Assembly: GCA_031844405.1 (NCBI GenBank)
Contig: JAUZVC010000003.1
Span: forward strand, 372,001-436,000
DNA length: 64,000 nt
Direction of reading: 5' to 3'
Source of the DNA: Knoellia sp031844405
GTDB lineage: Bacteria > Actinomycetota > Actinomycetes > Actinomycetales > Dermatophilaceae
Each line of letters opens with the position of its first letter. Position 1 is the first letter of the stretch. The notes below the pieces were generated by a model that was not told the DNA's origin, searched no databases, and saw only the letters and a list, made by a program, of their open reading frames with translations. The position numbers were made by a program, and so were the translations under genes. Below are positions 40,517-49,116 of the stretch, piece by piece.

Positions 40517-41998
40517 ATGAACACCCCCGAGACCGACGAGACCGTGACCTCAGACGGGTCACTGGACGAGTCCGTCACGCATGCCCTGCGTGCTGGCCTG
40601 GACGACTTCGAGCTGAGCGACGAGGACCTCGCGCTCGTCGACCGGGGCGACGACGCGGTGGGCGAGGACGCCGACGAGGTCGCGGTTCCGGTCGTCGCCG
40701 TCGTCGGCCGCCCCAACGTCGGCAAGTCGACCCTCGTCAACCGCATCATCGGCCGCCGTGAGGCCGTCGTCGAGGACGTGCCCGGCGTGACCCGGGACCG
40801 CGTCGCCTACGACGCCGAGTGGTCGGGCCGACGCTTCACTCTCGTCGACACCGGTGGCTGGGCGATCGACGCCAAGGGCATCCACCTGCGCGTCGCCGAG
40901 CAGGCCGAGATCGCGGTGGAGCTCGCCGACGCCGTGCTCTTCGTCGTCGACGCCGTCGTCGGTGCGACCGACGACGACGAGGCGGTCGTCAAGCTGCTGC
41001 GCCGGGCCGGCAAGCCCGTCGTCCTCGTCGCCAACAAGGTCGACGACCAGCGCACCGAGGCCGACGCCGCCGCGCTGTGGAACCTCGGCCTCGGCCAGCC
41101 GTGGCCGGTGTCCGCCCTGCACGGCCGGGGGAGCGGTGACGTGCTCGACGCGATCCTCGACGTGCTGCCCGAGAAGTCGGCCGTCGCGGCCTACCAGCGC
41201 GGCGGGCCCCGTCGCGTTGCCCTCCTCGGCCGCCCCAACGTCGGCAAGTCCTCGCTCCTCAACCGGCTCGCCGGCACGGACCGCGTCGTCGTCGACGACG
41301 TCGCCGGCACGACCCGCGACCCGGTCGACGAGCTCATCGAGCTCGGTGGCACGACGTGGCGCTTCGTCGACACGGCGGGCATCCGTCGCCGGGTCCACCA
41401 GACCCGCGGTGCCGACTTCTACGCGTCCCTGCGCACCCAGACCGCGCTCGAGAAGGCCGAGGTCGCCGTCGTCCTCATCGACGCGTCGGTCCCGATCACC
41501 GAGCAGGACATCCGTGTCGTCCAGCAGGTCGTCGACTCGGGCCGCGCCCTCGTCATCGCCTACAACAAGTGGGACCTCACCGACGAGGAGCGCCGTCACT
41601 TCCTCGAGCGTGAGATCGAGCGCGAGCTCGTCCAGATCCCGTGGGCGCCGCGCGTCAACGTCTCGGCGTCGACGGGGCGTCACATGGACCGCCTCGTGCC
41701 GGCGCTCGACACCGCGCTGGACTCGTGGGACACGCGCATCCCGACGGGCCGGCTCAACGCCTTCCTCGGCGAGGTCGTCGCGGGCCACCCGCACCCGGTC
41801 CGGGGTGGCAAGCAGCCCCGCATCCTCTTCGCGACGCAGGCGTCGACCCGGCCGCCCCGGTTCGTCCTCTTCGCGTCGGGCTTCATCGAGGCCGGCTACC
41901 GCCGCTTCGTCGAGCGCCGGCTGCGCGAGGAGTTCGGCTTCGAGGGAACGCCCATCGAGGTGTCGGTGAGGGTGCGCGAGAAGCGCTCGCGCCGCTGA
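40517..41998 (+). CDS. der: ribosome assembly GTPase Der (EngA)
   Basis: Essential tandem GTPase for 50S assembly. Two G domains are visible: GRPNVGKST with DTGGW and NKVDDQ, then GRPNVGKSS with DTAGIRR and NKWD, followed by the KH-like domain (FVLFASGFIEAGYRRFVERRLREEF in part). An acidic N-terminal tail of about 55 residues is typical of actinobacteria. ATG 40517 is nine bases after GGGAGA; ATG 40508 abuts it. Confidence 0.97.
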   Translation: MNTPETDETVTSDGSLDESVTHALRAGLDDFELSDEDLALVDRGDDAVGEDADEVAVPVVAVVGRPNVGKSTLVNRIIGRREAVVEDVPGVTRDRVAYDAEWSGRRFTLVDTGGWAIDAKGIHLRVAEQAEIAVELADAVLFVVDAVVGATDDDEAVVKLLRRAGKPVVLVANKVDDQRTEADAAALWNLGLGQPWPVSALHGRGSGDVLDAILDVLPEKSAVAAYQRGGPRRVALLGRPNVGKSSLLNRLAGTDRVVVDDVAGTTRDPVDELIELGGTTWRFVDTAGIRRRVHQTRGADFYASLRTQTALEKAEVAVVLIDASVPITEQDIRVVQQVVDSGRALVIAYNKWDLTDEERRHFLEREIERELVQIPWAPRVNVSASTGRHMDRLVPALDTALDSWDTRIPTGRLNAFLGEVVAGHPHPVRGGKQPRILFATQASTRPPRFVLFASGFIEAGYRRFVERRLREEFGFEGTPIEVSVRVREKRSRR

Positions 41999-42001
41999 CG
42001 T

Positions 42002-42063
42002 CCTCGCGTCGGCGAGGCGGGCCGGGCACGCGTCGGTGCACCGGGCCGGTCGGTCCCGACCGG
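42002..42063 (+). terminator. two hairpins after der
   Basis: CCTCGC-GTCG-GCGAGG (42002-42017) and CCGGTCGG-TC-CCGACCGG (42046-42063) are perfect stems directly after der; the second is the more likely terminator. No T-run follows. A TATAGG box at about 42129-42134 then starts the next transcription unit. Confidence 0.5.
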
Positions 42064-42159
42064 TGAGGACTGGTCCGGACAGGCCACCCCGATTCGGCCT
42101 GTCACGAGAAACTGACTAGTTCAGGGCTATAGGGTGGTGACCCGACGAGAGGGGTTCGT

Positions 42160-42543
42160 GTGCCACCGACACCGGTGCAAGTGGTCGTCGCCGACGATGA
42201 TGACGACATCCGGGACTTGGTCGAGCTCAAGCTCACCCAGTCCGGTTACGAAGTGCGCGCCACCAGCAACGGTGTGGAGGCGCTCGAGGACATCCGTCGC
42301 GACCCGCCCCAGCTCGCCGTGCTCGACGTCATGATGCCCGGACTCTCCGGCATCGACGCCCTGCGTGAGATCCGCTCGGACGAGGCGCTCAAGGATGTCC
42401 GCGTCGTCCTGCTCACGGCGAGGTCGCGCGACACCGACGTCGACATGGGCTTCTCGACGGGCGCCGACGACTACCTCATCAAGCCGTTCAGTCCGCGCGA
42501 GCTCGTCCACCGGGTCGCTGCGCTCCTCGCCCGCACTCGGTGA
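42160..42543 (+). CDS. stand-alone response regulator receiver domain
   Basis: A single CheY-like domain of 127 residues: acidic pocket ADDDDD, phospho-acceptor Asp56 in VLDVMMPG, Thr in LLTARS, Lys108 in YLIKPFSP. It has no output domain, so it must act by protein contact, perhaps on the glycosyltransferase or HEAT protein encoded next. GTG 42160 follows GAGAGGGG; TATAGG about 26 bases earlier is the likely -10 box, with a CTGA/TCAG dyad (42113-42125) beside it. The stop overlaps the next start. The histidine kinase two genes after the HEAT gene is the likely partner. Confidence 0.9.
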   Translation: MPPTPVQVVVADDDDDIRDLVELKLTQSGYEVRATSNGVEALEDIRRDPPQLAVLDVMMPGLSGIDALREIRSDEALKDVRVVLLTARSRDTDVDMGFSTGADDYLIKPFSPRELVHRVAALLARTR

Positions 42544-43652
42544 TCGACGAGCAGCCGATCGGGCAGGGCTTCCTCGACCAGGTGCTGGTCGGGGTCATCG
42601 TCTTCTGCGTCGTCCTGGCCGTGGTCGTCATCGTCAGCCGTGTGCGCATCGCTCGACGGGCGGAGAAGAGCCGGCAGCGGCTGGCGCCGCTGCGTGCCGA
42701 CCTGCTCGCGGTCGCTGCGGGAGAGGACGAGGACGGAACCTCGAGACGCCGACTCGTGCAGGACCGCACCGCGGGTCCCGATCTCGACAAGGCCGTCGTC
42801 GATCTGCTCACCAAGGTCCGCGGGGGACCGGCGGACGACCTCGTCGAGGTGCTCCGTGAGCGCCAGGGCGTCGCTCGGGCGCTCCACTCGCTCGGCGCCG
42901 CCTCCAGCGTCCGACGGGCACGCGCGACCCGGATCCTCGGCCTGCTCCGCGACCCGTCGCACACCAGCGACCTGCTGCGCATGCTCGACGACCGGTCGGG
43001 CGAGGTGCGCATCGTCGCGGCCCGGGCCATCGGTGCGCTCGGTCCGAGCGCGGGCTCGTCCGCGGCTGGTGCCGTCCTGCGTGCAGTGCGCAGCCGGCGG
43101 TCCGCACCGGGTGTCCCGGCGACCGTCGCACTGAGCACGCTGACCCAGCTCGGCGTCGAGGCCGAGGCCGCGGTCTTCGCCGGTCTCGACGACGACGACC
43201 CCGGCGTGCGCAACGTCGCCGCCGCCGTCGCCGGTCACAACCTCTTCGTCGCCACGGGGTCGCGTCTCGCGCAGATGGCCGCGAGCGACCCCGACCACAC
43301 CGTGAGGGTCAGCGCGACGGAGGCGCTCGGAGCCGTCGGCCGTCCCACCGACGTCCAGGTCATCGTGGGCCTGCTCGCTCCCGACGAGCCCGCCGTGGTG
43401 CGCCGTGCGGCGGCCCGCGCCCTCGGCGAGCTCGGTGGTGACGTCGCGGTCGCCGGCCTGGTCTCCGTGCTGGGCGACGACGACCGCTTCCTCGCGACGA
43501 GCGCCGCCACGGCCCTGGCGGAGACCGAGGTCGGTCGGCGCGCGCTGCGCGACCTCGCCTCCGACGACTCCGTCGAGCCGAAAGCGCTCTCCGCCGTGAC
43601 GGGGATGCTGCAGATGCTCGACCTGCGGGCAAGCGACAGGGGGTTCGCATGA
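42540..43652 (+). CDS. membrane-anchored HEAT-repeat protein
   Basis: One N-terminal membrane segment (VLVGVIVFCVVLAVVVIVS), then about 330 cytoplasmic residues of HEAT-like helical repeats with recurring Asp/Arg turns (DRSGEVRIVAARAIGALG, DHTVRVSATEALGAVG, EPAVVRRAAARALGELG). Such repeats are usually protein-binding scaffolds. It lies between the receiver domain and the glycosyltransferase with four-base overlaps on both sides, so it may connect the signalling and synthase parts. No enzymatic motif is visible. Confidence 0.85.
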   Translation: MIDEQPIGQGFLDQVLVGVIVFCVVLAVVVIVSRVRIARRAEKSRQRLAPLRADLLAVAAGEDEDGTSRRRLVQDRTAGPDLDKAVVDLLTKVRGGPADDLVEVLRERQGVARALHSLGAASSVRRARATRILGLLRDPSHTSDLLRMLDDRSGEVRIVAARAIGALGPSAGSSAAGAVLRAVRSRRSAPGVPATVALSTLTQLGVEAEAAVFAGLDDDDPGVRNVAAAVAGHNLFVATGSRLAQMAASDPDHTVRVSATEALGAVGRPTDVQVIVGLLAPDEPAVVRRAAARALGELGGDVAVAGLVSVLGDDDRFLATSAATALAETEVGRRALRDLASDDSVEPKALSAVTGMLQMLDLRASDRGFA

Positions 43653-45106
43653 GCGTCGACGGGATCATCCCCGGGCTGCGCGAGATCGTCATCGACCTGC
43701 TGGCGGCCGTCCAGTGGCCCGTGCTCATCTACTTCGTCCTCATCAACACCTCCTACCTCATCTTCATCGCCCTCGCCGCCTGGGACTTCGTCCACCACCT
43801 GCGGCGGGTCGAGCAGACCGGGCGCCAGGAACGGGTGGCGAGCGAGTTCGTCCCCCCGGTCACCCTCGTCGTGCCGATGTACAACGAGGCGGCCGGAATC
43901 GTGCAGTCGATCCAGTCGCTGCTCTCGCTGCGCTATCCGCAGCACGAGGTCGTCGGAGTCGACGACGGCAGCACCGACGAGACCTTCGAGCGGCTCAGGG
44001 AGGCGTTCGACCTCGTGGAGGTCGACCGGGAGATCCCACGCGAGCTCCCGGTCAAGGCCGAGGTGCTCTCGATCCACGTGCCGCGCAACGGCCGCACGCC
44101 CCTGACGATCATCCGCAAGACGAACTCGGGACGCTCCGACGCCGTCAACGTCGGCATCAACGCCGCGTCGGGCGAGCTGTGCGTGTTCGTCGACGCCGAC
44201 TCGATCCTCGACCCCGACGCCCTCATCACCGTGACCGTGCCCTTCGCCGACGACCCCACACGGATGGTGGCCACCGGCGGTGTCATCCGTGCCGCCAACG
44301 GCAGCCGCGTCGTCGCAGGGCGCCTCGTCGAACCCCGGATGCCGCGCCAGCTGCTGCCACGCATCCAGGTCGTCGAGTACCTCCGGGCCTTCCTCATCGG
44401 CCGCGCCGGGTGGTCCCGCCTCGGGGCCCTGGTCCTCATCTCCGGGGCGTTCGGCGTCTTCCGGCGCGACATCCTCGTCGAGGTCGGCGGGCTCGACACC
44501 GACAGCATCGGCGAGGACTTCGAGGTCCTCATGCGGGTGCACCAGCACCTTCAGCGCCAGGGCCGCGACTACCGCGTGAAGTTCGTCGGCGAGCCGGTCT
44601 GCTGGACCGAGGTCCCCTCGACCGCCAAGGTGTTGCAGAAGCAGCGTGCCCGCTGGCATCGCGGCCTCTGGGAGACGTTGTGGAAGTACAAGCACATGAT
44701 GCTCAACCCTCGCTACGGCAAGGTCGGCATGCTCGCGATGCCGTACTACTGGCTCTTCGAGCTCATCGCGCCGCTGCTCGAGTTCGTCGGGCTGCTCCTC
44801 GTCGTCCTCGGCCTCGCCCTCGACGTCATCAACGTGCCCTTCGCGATCCTCTTCATGCTCATCGCCTACGGCTATGCGATTCTCGTGACCCTCGCGGCCA
44901 TGACGCTCGAGGAGATGACCTTCCGCAAGTACGCCCGCTGGCGTGATCTCGGAACCATGCTCATGGCCGCCATCGCCGAGAACATCGGCTACCGACAGCT
45001 CACCGCGTGGTGGCGCCTTCAGGGGTGGTGGGCGAGCCTGCGGGGTCGCAAGCAGGTGTGGGGCACGATGACGCGCGTCGGTCTCGGCGAGGAGACGAAG
45101 CCGTGA
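43649..45106 (+). CDS. membrane family-2 glycosyltransferase (processive synthase type)
   Basis: Membrane enzyme that probably polymerises and extrudes a polysaccharide. An N-terminal membrane segment is followed by a GT-A domain with VDDGSTDET, FVDADS (DxD), the SIGEDFEVLMR base region and QKQRARWHRG (the QxxRW motif of processive synthases such as cellulose, chitin and PNAG synthases), then three or four C-terminal membrane segments. It lacks a PilZ domain. Product sugar cannot be predicted. Confidence 0.9.
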   Translation: MSVDGIIPGLREIVIDLLAAVQWPVLIYFVLINTSYLIFIALAAWDFVHHLRRVEQTGRQERVASEFVPPVTLVVPMYNEAAGIVQSIQSLLSLRYPQHEVVGVDDGSTDETFERLREAFDLVEVDREIPRELPVKAEVLSIHVPRNGRTPLTIIRKTNSGRSDAVNVGINAASGELCVFVDADSILDPDALITVTVPFADDPTRMVATGGVIRAANGSRVVAGRLVEPRMPRQLLPRIQVVEYLRAFLIGRAGWSRLGALVLISGAFGVFRRDILVEVGGLDTDSIGEDFEVLMRVHQHLQRQGRDYRVKFVGEPVCWTEVPSTAKVLQKQRARWHRGLWETLWKYKHMMLNPRYGKVGMLAMPYYWLFELIAPLLEFVGLLLVVLGLALDVINVPFAILFMLIAYGYAILVTLAAMTLEEMTFRKYARWRDLGTMLMAAIAENIGYRQLTAWWRLQGWWASLRGRKQVWGTMTRVGLGEETKP

Positions 45107-47199
45107 ACTTCATCAACGACGTCACGGTGACCCGGCGGCTGAGCCGGCTGGTCTTCCTCCTCGTCGGACTCATGCTCACAGCCATGATGGTGGGTTCCGT
45201 GGCGGTGCTCGGCGCCTACCGGCAGGTCGACCGCCTCGCCACCGTCCTCGGGCCGGCCGCCGACGCGAACTCGATGCTGCTCCAGACGCTCACCGACGCA
45301 GAGACCGGCCTGCGCGCCTACGACGCCTCGCAGGATGCGGTTCTCCTCCAGCCCTACAACGGGGCGCACCAGCGAGCGGACGCCTACGAGTCGCAGCTGC
45401 GCTCGGCACTGGGTCCCGAAAGCGCCCGGTGGTCCGAGTCCCTCGACGAGCAGGCGGAGTGGATCGAGGCGTGGTGGCGGTACGCCGAGGACAGTCGATC
45501 CCGCCTCGAGGCAGGCGGCAACCTCGACCTCATGACCGGAAAGCAGCTCTTCGACCGCGTGCGTGAGGCCAACGGCAGGCTCGCCAAGGAGCTGCGTGAC
45601 GAGCGGGTCGAGACCCGCAAGGCGTCCACCGGCCAGCTTCGCGAGGCGCTCATCCTCCTCGTCGGCGGTGGCCTTCTCGCGTCGGTGCTCGCCCTGTATG
45701 CCGGGTGGCGCATCGCGAGGTCGCTCACCGGGTCGATCGACGCCCTTCGACACGTCGTCCACCTCCAGCGGCTCGGAGACCGTGCCGCTCGTGCGGACGA
45801 GACCGACGGTCCCCTGGACGTGCGCGGCCTGGCCGCAGACTTCAACCACCTCACCGAGACCACTCGCCGGCTCGAGGAGGACCAGCGCGAGGCGATCCGG
45901 ATGCGTGAGGTCACGCTCGAGCTCGCGACCACGCTCCGCGGCAGGGTGTCCGCGGGTGACGCCCTGGCCCTGACGGTCCGGTGCCTCGGCGAGGCCACGG
46001 GCACCGTCGCCGCGATCTTCACCACCGACTCGACCTCGCGGACCGAGGCGGGCAGGTGGGGGCTGGCCGCGTGCTGGCCCGAGGGCGCCATCGACGAGGC
46101 CCGGGTCGTGCTCGAGGTGCCCGTCTCCCGCGACAGCATCACGCGGGGGCTGTGGCTGTCCGGCAGGCTGCTCGAGACCTCGGACTTCGTCAACGACGAC
46201 CTCCGGCGCTGGCCCTTCTTCCGCAGCATCGCCGAGCAGGTGCCCATGGGGGCGCTGCTCGGGACCCCTCTCGGTGTCGGCGACGGCGTCATCGGGGCAA
46301 TGCTGCTCGTCGCGCCAGAGCCGCGGGAGTGGAGCGCACACGAGCGGACCGCGCTGCAGCAGGCCACCGCACACGCGGCTCGGGCGTTCCTCGCCGAGGA
46401 GCGGCAGCAGCAGCAGGCCGAGCACGTGGCCCGGCTGGAGTCCCTCGACCGGCAGAAGGACGAGTTCGTGGGCACGGTGAGCCACGAGCTGCGCACTCCG
46501 CTGACGTCGATCGCCGGCTACCTCGAGATGCTCGCGGACGGCGACCTCGGCGACGTGGCACCGGCGCAGCAGAAGGCCCTCGCCGTCATCGACCGCAACA
46601 CGGTGCGGCTGCGCGGCCTCATCGAGGACGTCCTGGTCCTCAACCGGATCGAGACCCGCGGGCTCGACCCGAGCTTCCTCCCCGTCGACCTCGGCACCCT
46701 CGTATGCGACGTGGCCCAGGACCTCCAGCCGCAGGCCTCGGCCAGCGACATCCGGATCGACGTCCTCGACGTCCCTCAGCCGTGCATCGTGTCCGGTGAC
46801 TCGCTCCAGCTCGGCCGCGCCCTCACCAACGTCATCGGCAACGCCGTGAAGTTCTCGCGCGCCGGCGGGGTCGTGACCGTGACGGCCGTCCTCGAGGCGA
46901 CCCGGGTGCGCGTCCAGTGCCGTGACGAGGGGATCGGCATCCCCGAGGCGGACATGGAGCGGATGTTCTCCCGGTTCTTCCGCGCGAGCAACGCCACCGA
47001 GCAGGCGATCCCGGGCACCGGTCTCGGGCTGGCCATCGTCAAGGCGATCGTCGAGGCCCACCACGGCGAGCTGGAGCTCCACTCCGTCGAGGGGGAGGGG
47101 ACGAGCGTCGTCCTCGTGCTTCCTCTCGCCGAGGTCGACCCGGACCTCGATCACGACGCCCGGCTCGACGTGGAGCCCGAGGCCGTCGTCGACGCGTGA
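45103..47199 (+). CDS. CHASE3-HAMP-GAF sensor histidine kinase
   Basis: Membrane sensor kinase of 698 residues. Order: TM1, an extracellular CHASE3-like helical domain with DAETGLRAYDAS, TM2 near residue 190, HAMP, a GAF domain (about residues 290-430), HisKA with His461 in VSHELRTPLTS, and HATPase with NVIGNAVKFS, DEGIGIP and GTGLGLAIVKAIV. It has no receiver domain. GTG 45103 overlaps the glycosyltransferase stop (GTGA). The receiver-only protein at the start of the module is the natural phosphate acceptor. Confidence 0.93.
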   Translation: MNFINDVTVTRRLSRLVFLLVGLMLTAMMVGSVAVLGAYRQVDRLATVLGPAADANSMLLQTLTDAETGLRAYDASQDAVLLQPYNGAHQRADAYESQLRSALGPESARWSESLDEQAEWIEAWWRYAEDSRSRLEAGGNLDLMTGKQLFDRVREANGRLAKELRDERVETRKASTGQLREALILLVGGGLLASVLALYAGWRIARSLTGSIDALRHVVHLQRLGDRAARADETDGPLDVRGLAADFNHLTETTRRLEEDQREAIRMREVTLELATTLRGRVSAGDALALTVRCLGEATGTVAAIFTTDSTSRTEAGRWGLAACWPEGAIDEARVVLEVPVSRDSITRGLWLSGRLLETSDFVNDDLRRWPFFRSIAEQVPMGALLGTPLGVGDGVIGAMLLVAPEPREWSAHERTALQQATAHAARAFLAEERQQQQAEHVARLESLDRQKDEFVGTVSHELRTPLTSIAGYLEMLADGDLGDVAPAQQKALAVIDRNTVRLRGLIEDVLVLNRIETRGLDPSFLPVDLGTLVCDVAQDLQPQASASDIRIDVLDVPQPCIVSGDSLQLGRALTNVIGNAVKFSRAGGVVTVTAVLEATRVRVQCRDEGIGIPEADMERMFSRFFRASNATEQAIPGTGLGLAIVKAIVEAHHGELELHSVEGEGTSVVLVLPLAEVDPDLDHDARLDVEPEAVVDA

Positions 47200-47234
47200 G
47201 GCGACCCCTCGGGACGCGCGGTTACGATCGGGCC

Positions 47235-48818
47235 GTGCCGATGCCCCGTTCGCCACGCCGGGCCGTCACCGCGGCCCTCCTCGCGGCGACGGTGGGTCTC
47301 GCGGGTGCGTGCACGACGTCGTCCCCGCGAGAGTCGACGGGGGCCAAGGAACCCGGAGGCGACGAGCGGCCTCCGCGCGCCAAGGTTCTCACCCTCGAGG
47401 ACCTGGCCCCGGGGCTGCGCCCCGCCAAGCCGCGCTTCTTCAACCCGACGCCCCCGGTGCGCACGCCCGGTCCGGCCCTGTCGCTCTCACTCCAGACGAG
47501 CGCGAAGCCGGGCGGCGCGAGGTTCGACCCCGCGAACGTCGGGTTGTCGTTCGAGGCGAGCGACCTCGCCGACCCGCGTTGGGACCCGGACGAGAGCTAC
47601 CTCGACGAGCTCGTCGGTGCACTCGACCGTCCCTCGCTGCGCTTCGGCGGGAACTCGATCGACCGCAGGGTGTGGTGGACCTCGAGCGGCGAGCCGGCGC
47701 CGTCGTGGGCCCAGGTCACGCTCACCCCCGACGACTTCGCCCGCCTCGCCACCTTCGCGACGAAGGTCGACGCCACCGTCACCCTCGTCGCCGACCTCGG
47801 CCACGACGACCCCGCGCGCGGTGCCGACTACGTCCTGCACGCACGCCGGGCGCTCGGCGCGCGGCTCGTGGCCGTGTCGGTGGGCAACGAGCCCAACGGT
47901 TTCGCCCTCGCGTCCCAGCCGCAGTACCGGACGCGCAAGGGGACCTACACCCCGGCCGACTACGTCGCCGAGCTCCGCCCCTACGTCAAGGCGATCCACG
48001 CCCGGGTGCCCGGTCTGCCGATCATCGGTCCGGGGACCTTCGACGCGCCCTGGTGGCGAGCCTTCGGGGACGCGAGGATCCCGAACACGGCAGCGATGGC
48101 GGCGCACTGGTACCCCCTCTGGTCGTGCGACGGGTCCGGTGAACGGCGGGCGGCGCCAACGGTGGACAACCTCGTCTCGCCGTGGCTGCACGGGCGCGTC
48201 GACGAGATCCTCGGGATGGGTCTGCAGACGGCCTCGCGCTACCGCCTGCCCCTGTGGCTCGAGGAGGCGGGCCCGACCTCGTGCGTCGGCACCAACGAGA
48301 CTTCCCGCACCCACGCCCAGGCGCTGTGGACAGCGGACTTCACCCTGCACACGGCGGCACTCGGCGTCCGCAGGCTCAACTACCACGGCATGATCGACGC
48401 CTGCCGGGGCGGGGCGCCGATGAGCCCGCTGTGCGACACGGGCGAGCTGGGGGAGCGCACCCCGCGTCTCCGTGGCCAGTCCAACTACCTCGCCATGCTG
48501 CAGCTCGCCGAGGTCCGGCAGGGGACGATCCGGCAGGTCCCCGTCGCCGGGGCGCCCCGGGTCCATGCCTACGCCGTCGAGGACGGCACCGGCGCGACGC
48601 TCGTCGTCGTCAACATGAACGACCCCGCCAAGGTCGGGCCGTCGCCGCTCACGCTCGCGCTGCCGAAGGGTCTCACCGCGTCCCGCGCCTCGGTGTTGTG
48701 GGCCGACAGCCTCGACGTCCGCAACGGGAGCAAGCTCACCCCCCTGTCGCGGCTCGCCGCGTTGCCCAAGTCCGTCAACGCCGGCAGTGTGCTGGCGATC
48801 CGGCTCGACCGCGCCTGA
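47235..48818 (+). CDS. lipoprotein glycoside hydrolase, GH79-like (clan A)
   Basis: Exported lipoprotein: signal segment ending in lipobox LAGAC (Cys26). The mature part looks like a TIM-barrel hydrolase: RFGGNSIDRRVWW, SVGNEPNGF (acid/base Glu after Asn) and LWLEEAGPTSC (possible nucleophile), then a C-terminal beta domain. The pattern recalls heparanase/beta-glucuronidase family GH79, but assignment is by eye. GTG 47235 lies six bases after TACGAT (47223-47228). It may trim or cut the polymer made by the upstream synthase, as hydrolases in cellulose or PNAG operons do. Confidence 0.78.
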   Translation: MPMPRSPRRAVTAALLAATVGLAGACTTSSPRESTGAKEPGGDERPPRAKVLTLEDLAPGLRPAKPRFFNPTPPVRTPGPALSLSLQTSAKPGGARFDPANVGLSFEASDLADPRWDPDESYLDELVGALDRPSLRFGGNSIDRRVWWTSSGEPAPSWAQVTLTPDDFARLATFATKVDATVTLVADLGHDDPARGADYVLHARRALGARLVAVSVGNEPNGFALASQPQYRTRKGTYTPADYVAELRPYVKAIHARVPGLPIIGPGTFDAPWWRAFGDARIPNTAAMAAHWYPLWSCDGSGERRAAPTVDNLVSPWLHGRVDEILGMGLQTASRYRLPLWLEEAGPTSCVGTNETSRTHAQALWTADFTLHTAALGVRRLNYHGMIDACRGGAPMSPLCDTGELGERTPRLRGQSNYLAMLQLAEVRQGTIRQVPVAGAPRVHAYAVEDGTGATLVVVNMNDPAKVGPSPLTLALPKGLTASRASVLWADSLDVRNGSKLTPLSRLAALPKSVNAGSVLAIRLDRA

Positions 48819-48885
48819 GCCGAGGCCGCGGCCCGAGCCGGCGGCGGCCCGACCCGGCCGCGCCCGGCAGGAGTTGCCGGACAGG

Positions 48886-48925
48886 ACGAAGGGCCCCTGC
48901 CGGTGATCCGGCAGGGGCCCTTCGT
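48886..48925. terminator. strong bidirectional hairpin terminator
   Basis: ACGAAGGGCCCCTGCCGG (48886-48903) and its exact complement (48908-48925) form an 18-bp stem with a TGAT loop. It lies between the lipoprotein hydrolase gene on the plus strand and tRNA-Pro on the minus strand, so it can end both transcripts. Confidence 0.9.
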
Positions 48926-48948
48926 GTTCCGTGGTCTCCCAGGGGAGC

Positions 48949-49025
<77 letters not shown>

Positions 49026-49116
49026 TGGCTCGCTCCCGCGTTGCCGCGCGAGCGAACGAAACCATATCCCATGCCTCTCGCCCTGACCGAATCGGTTCCG
49101 GCGAGCGGCCCTTCGG

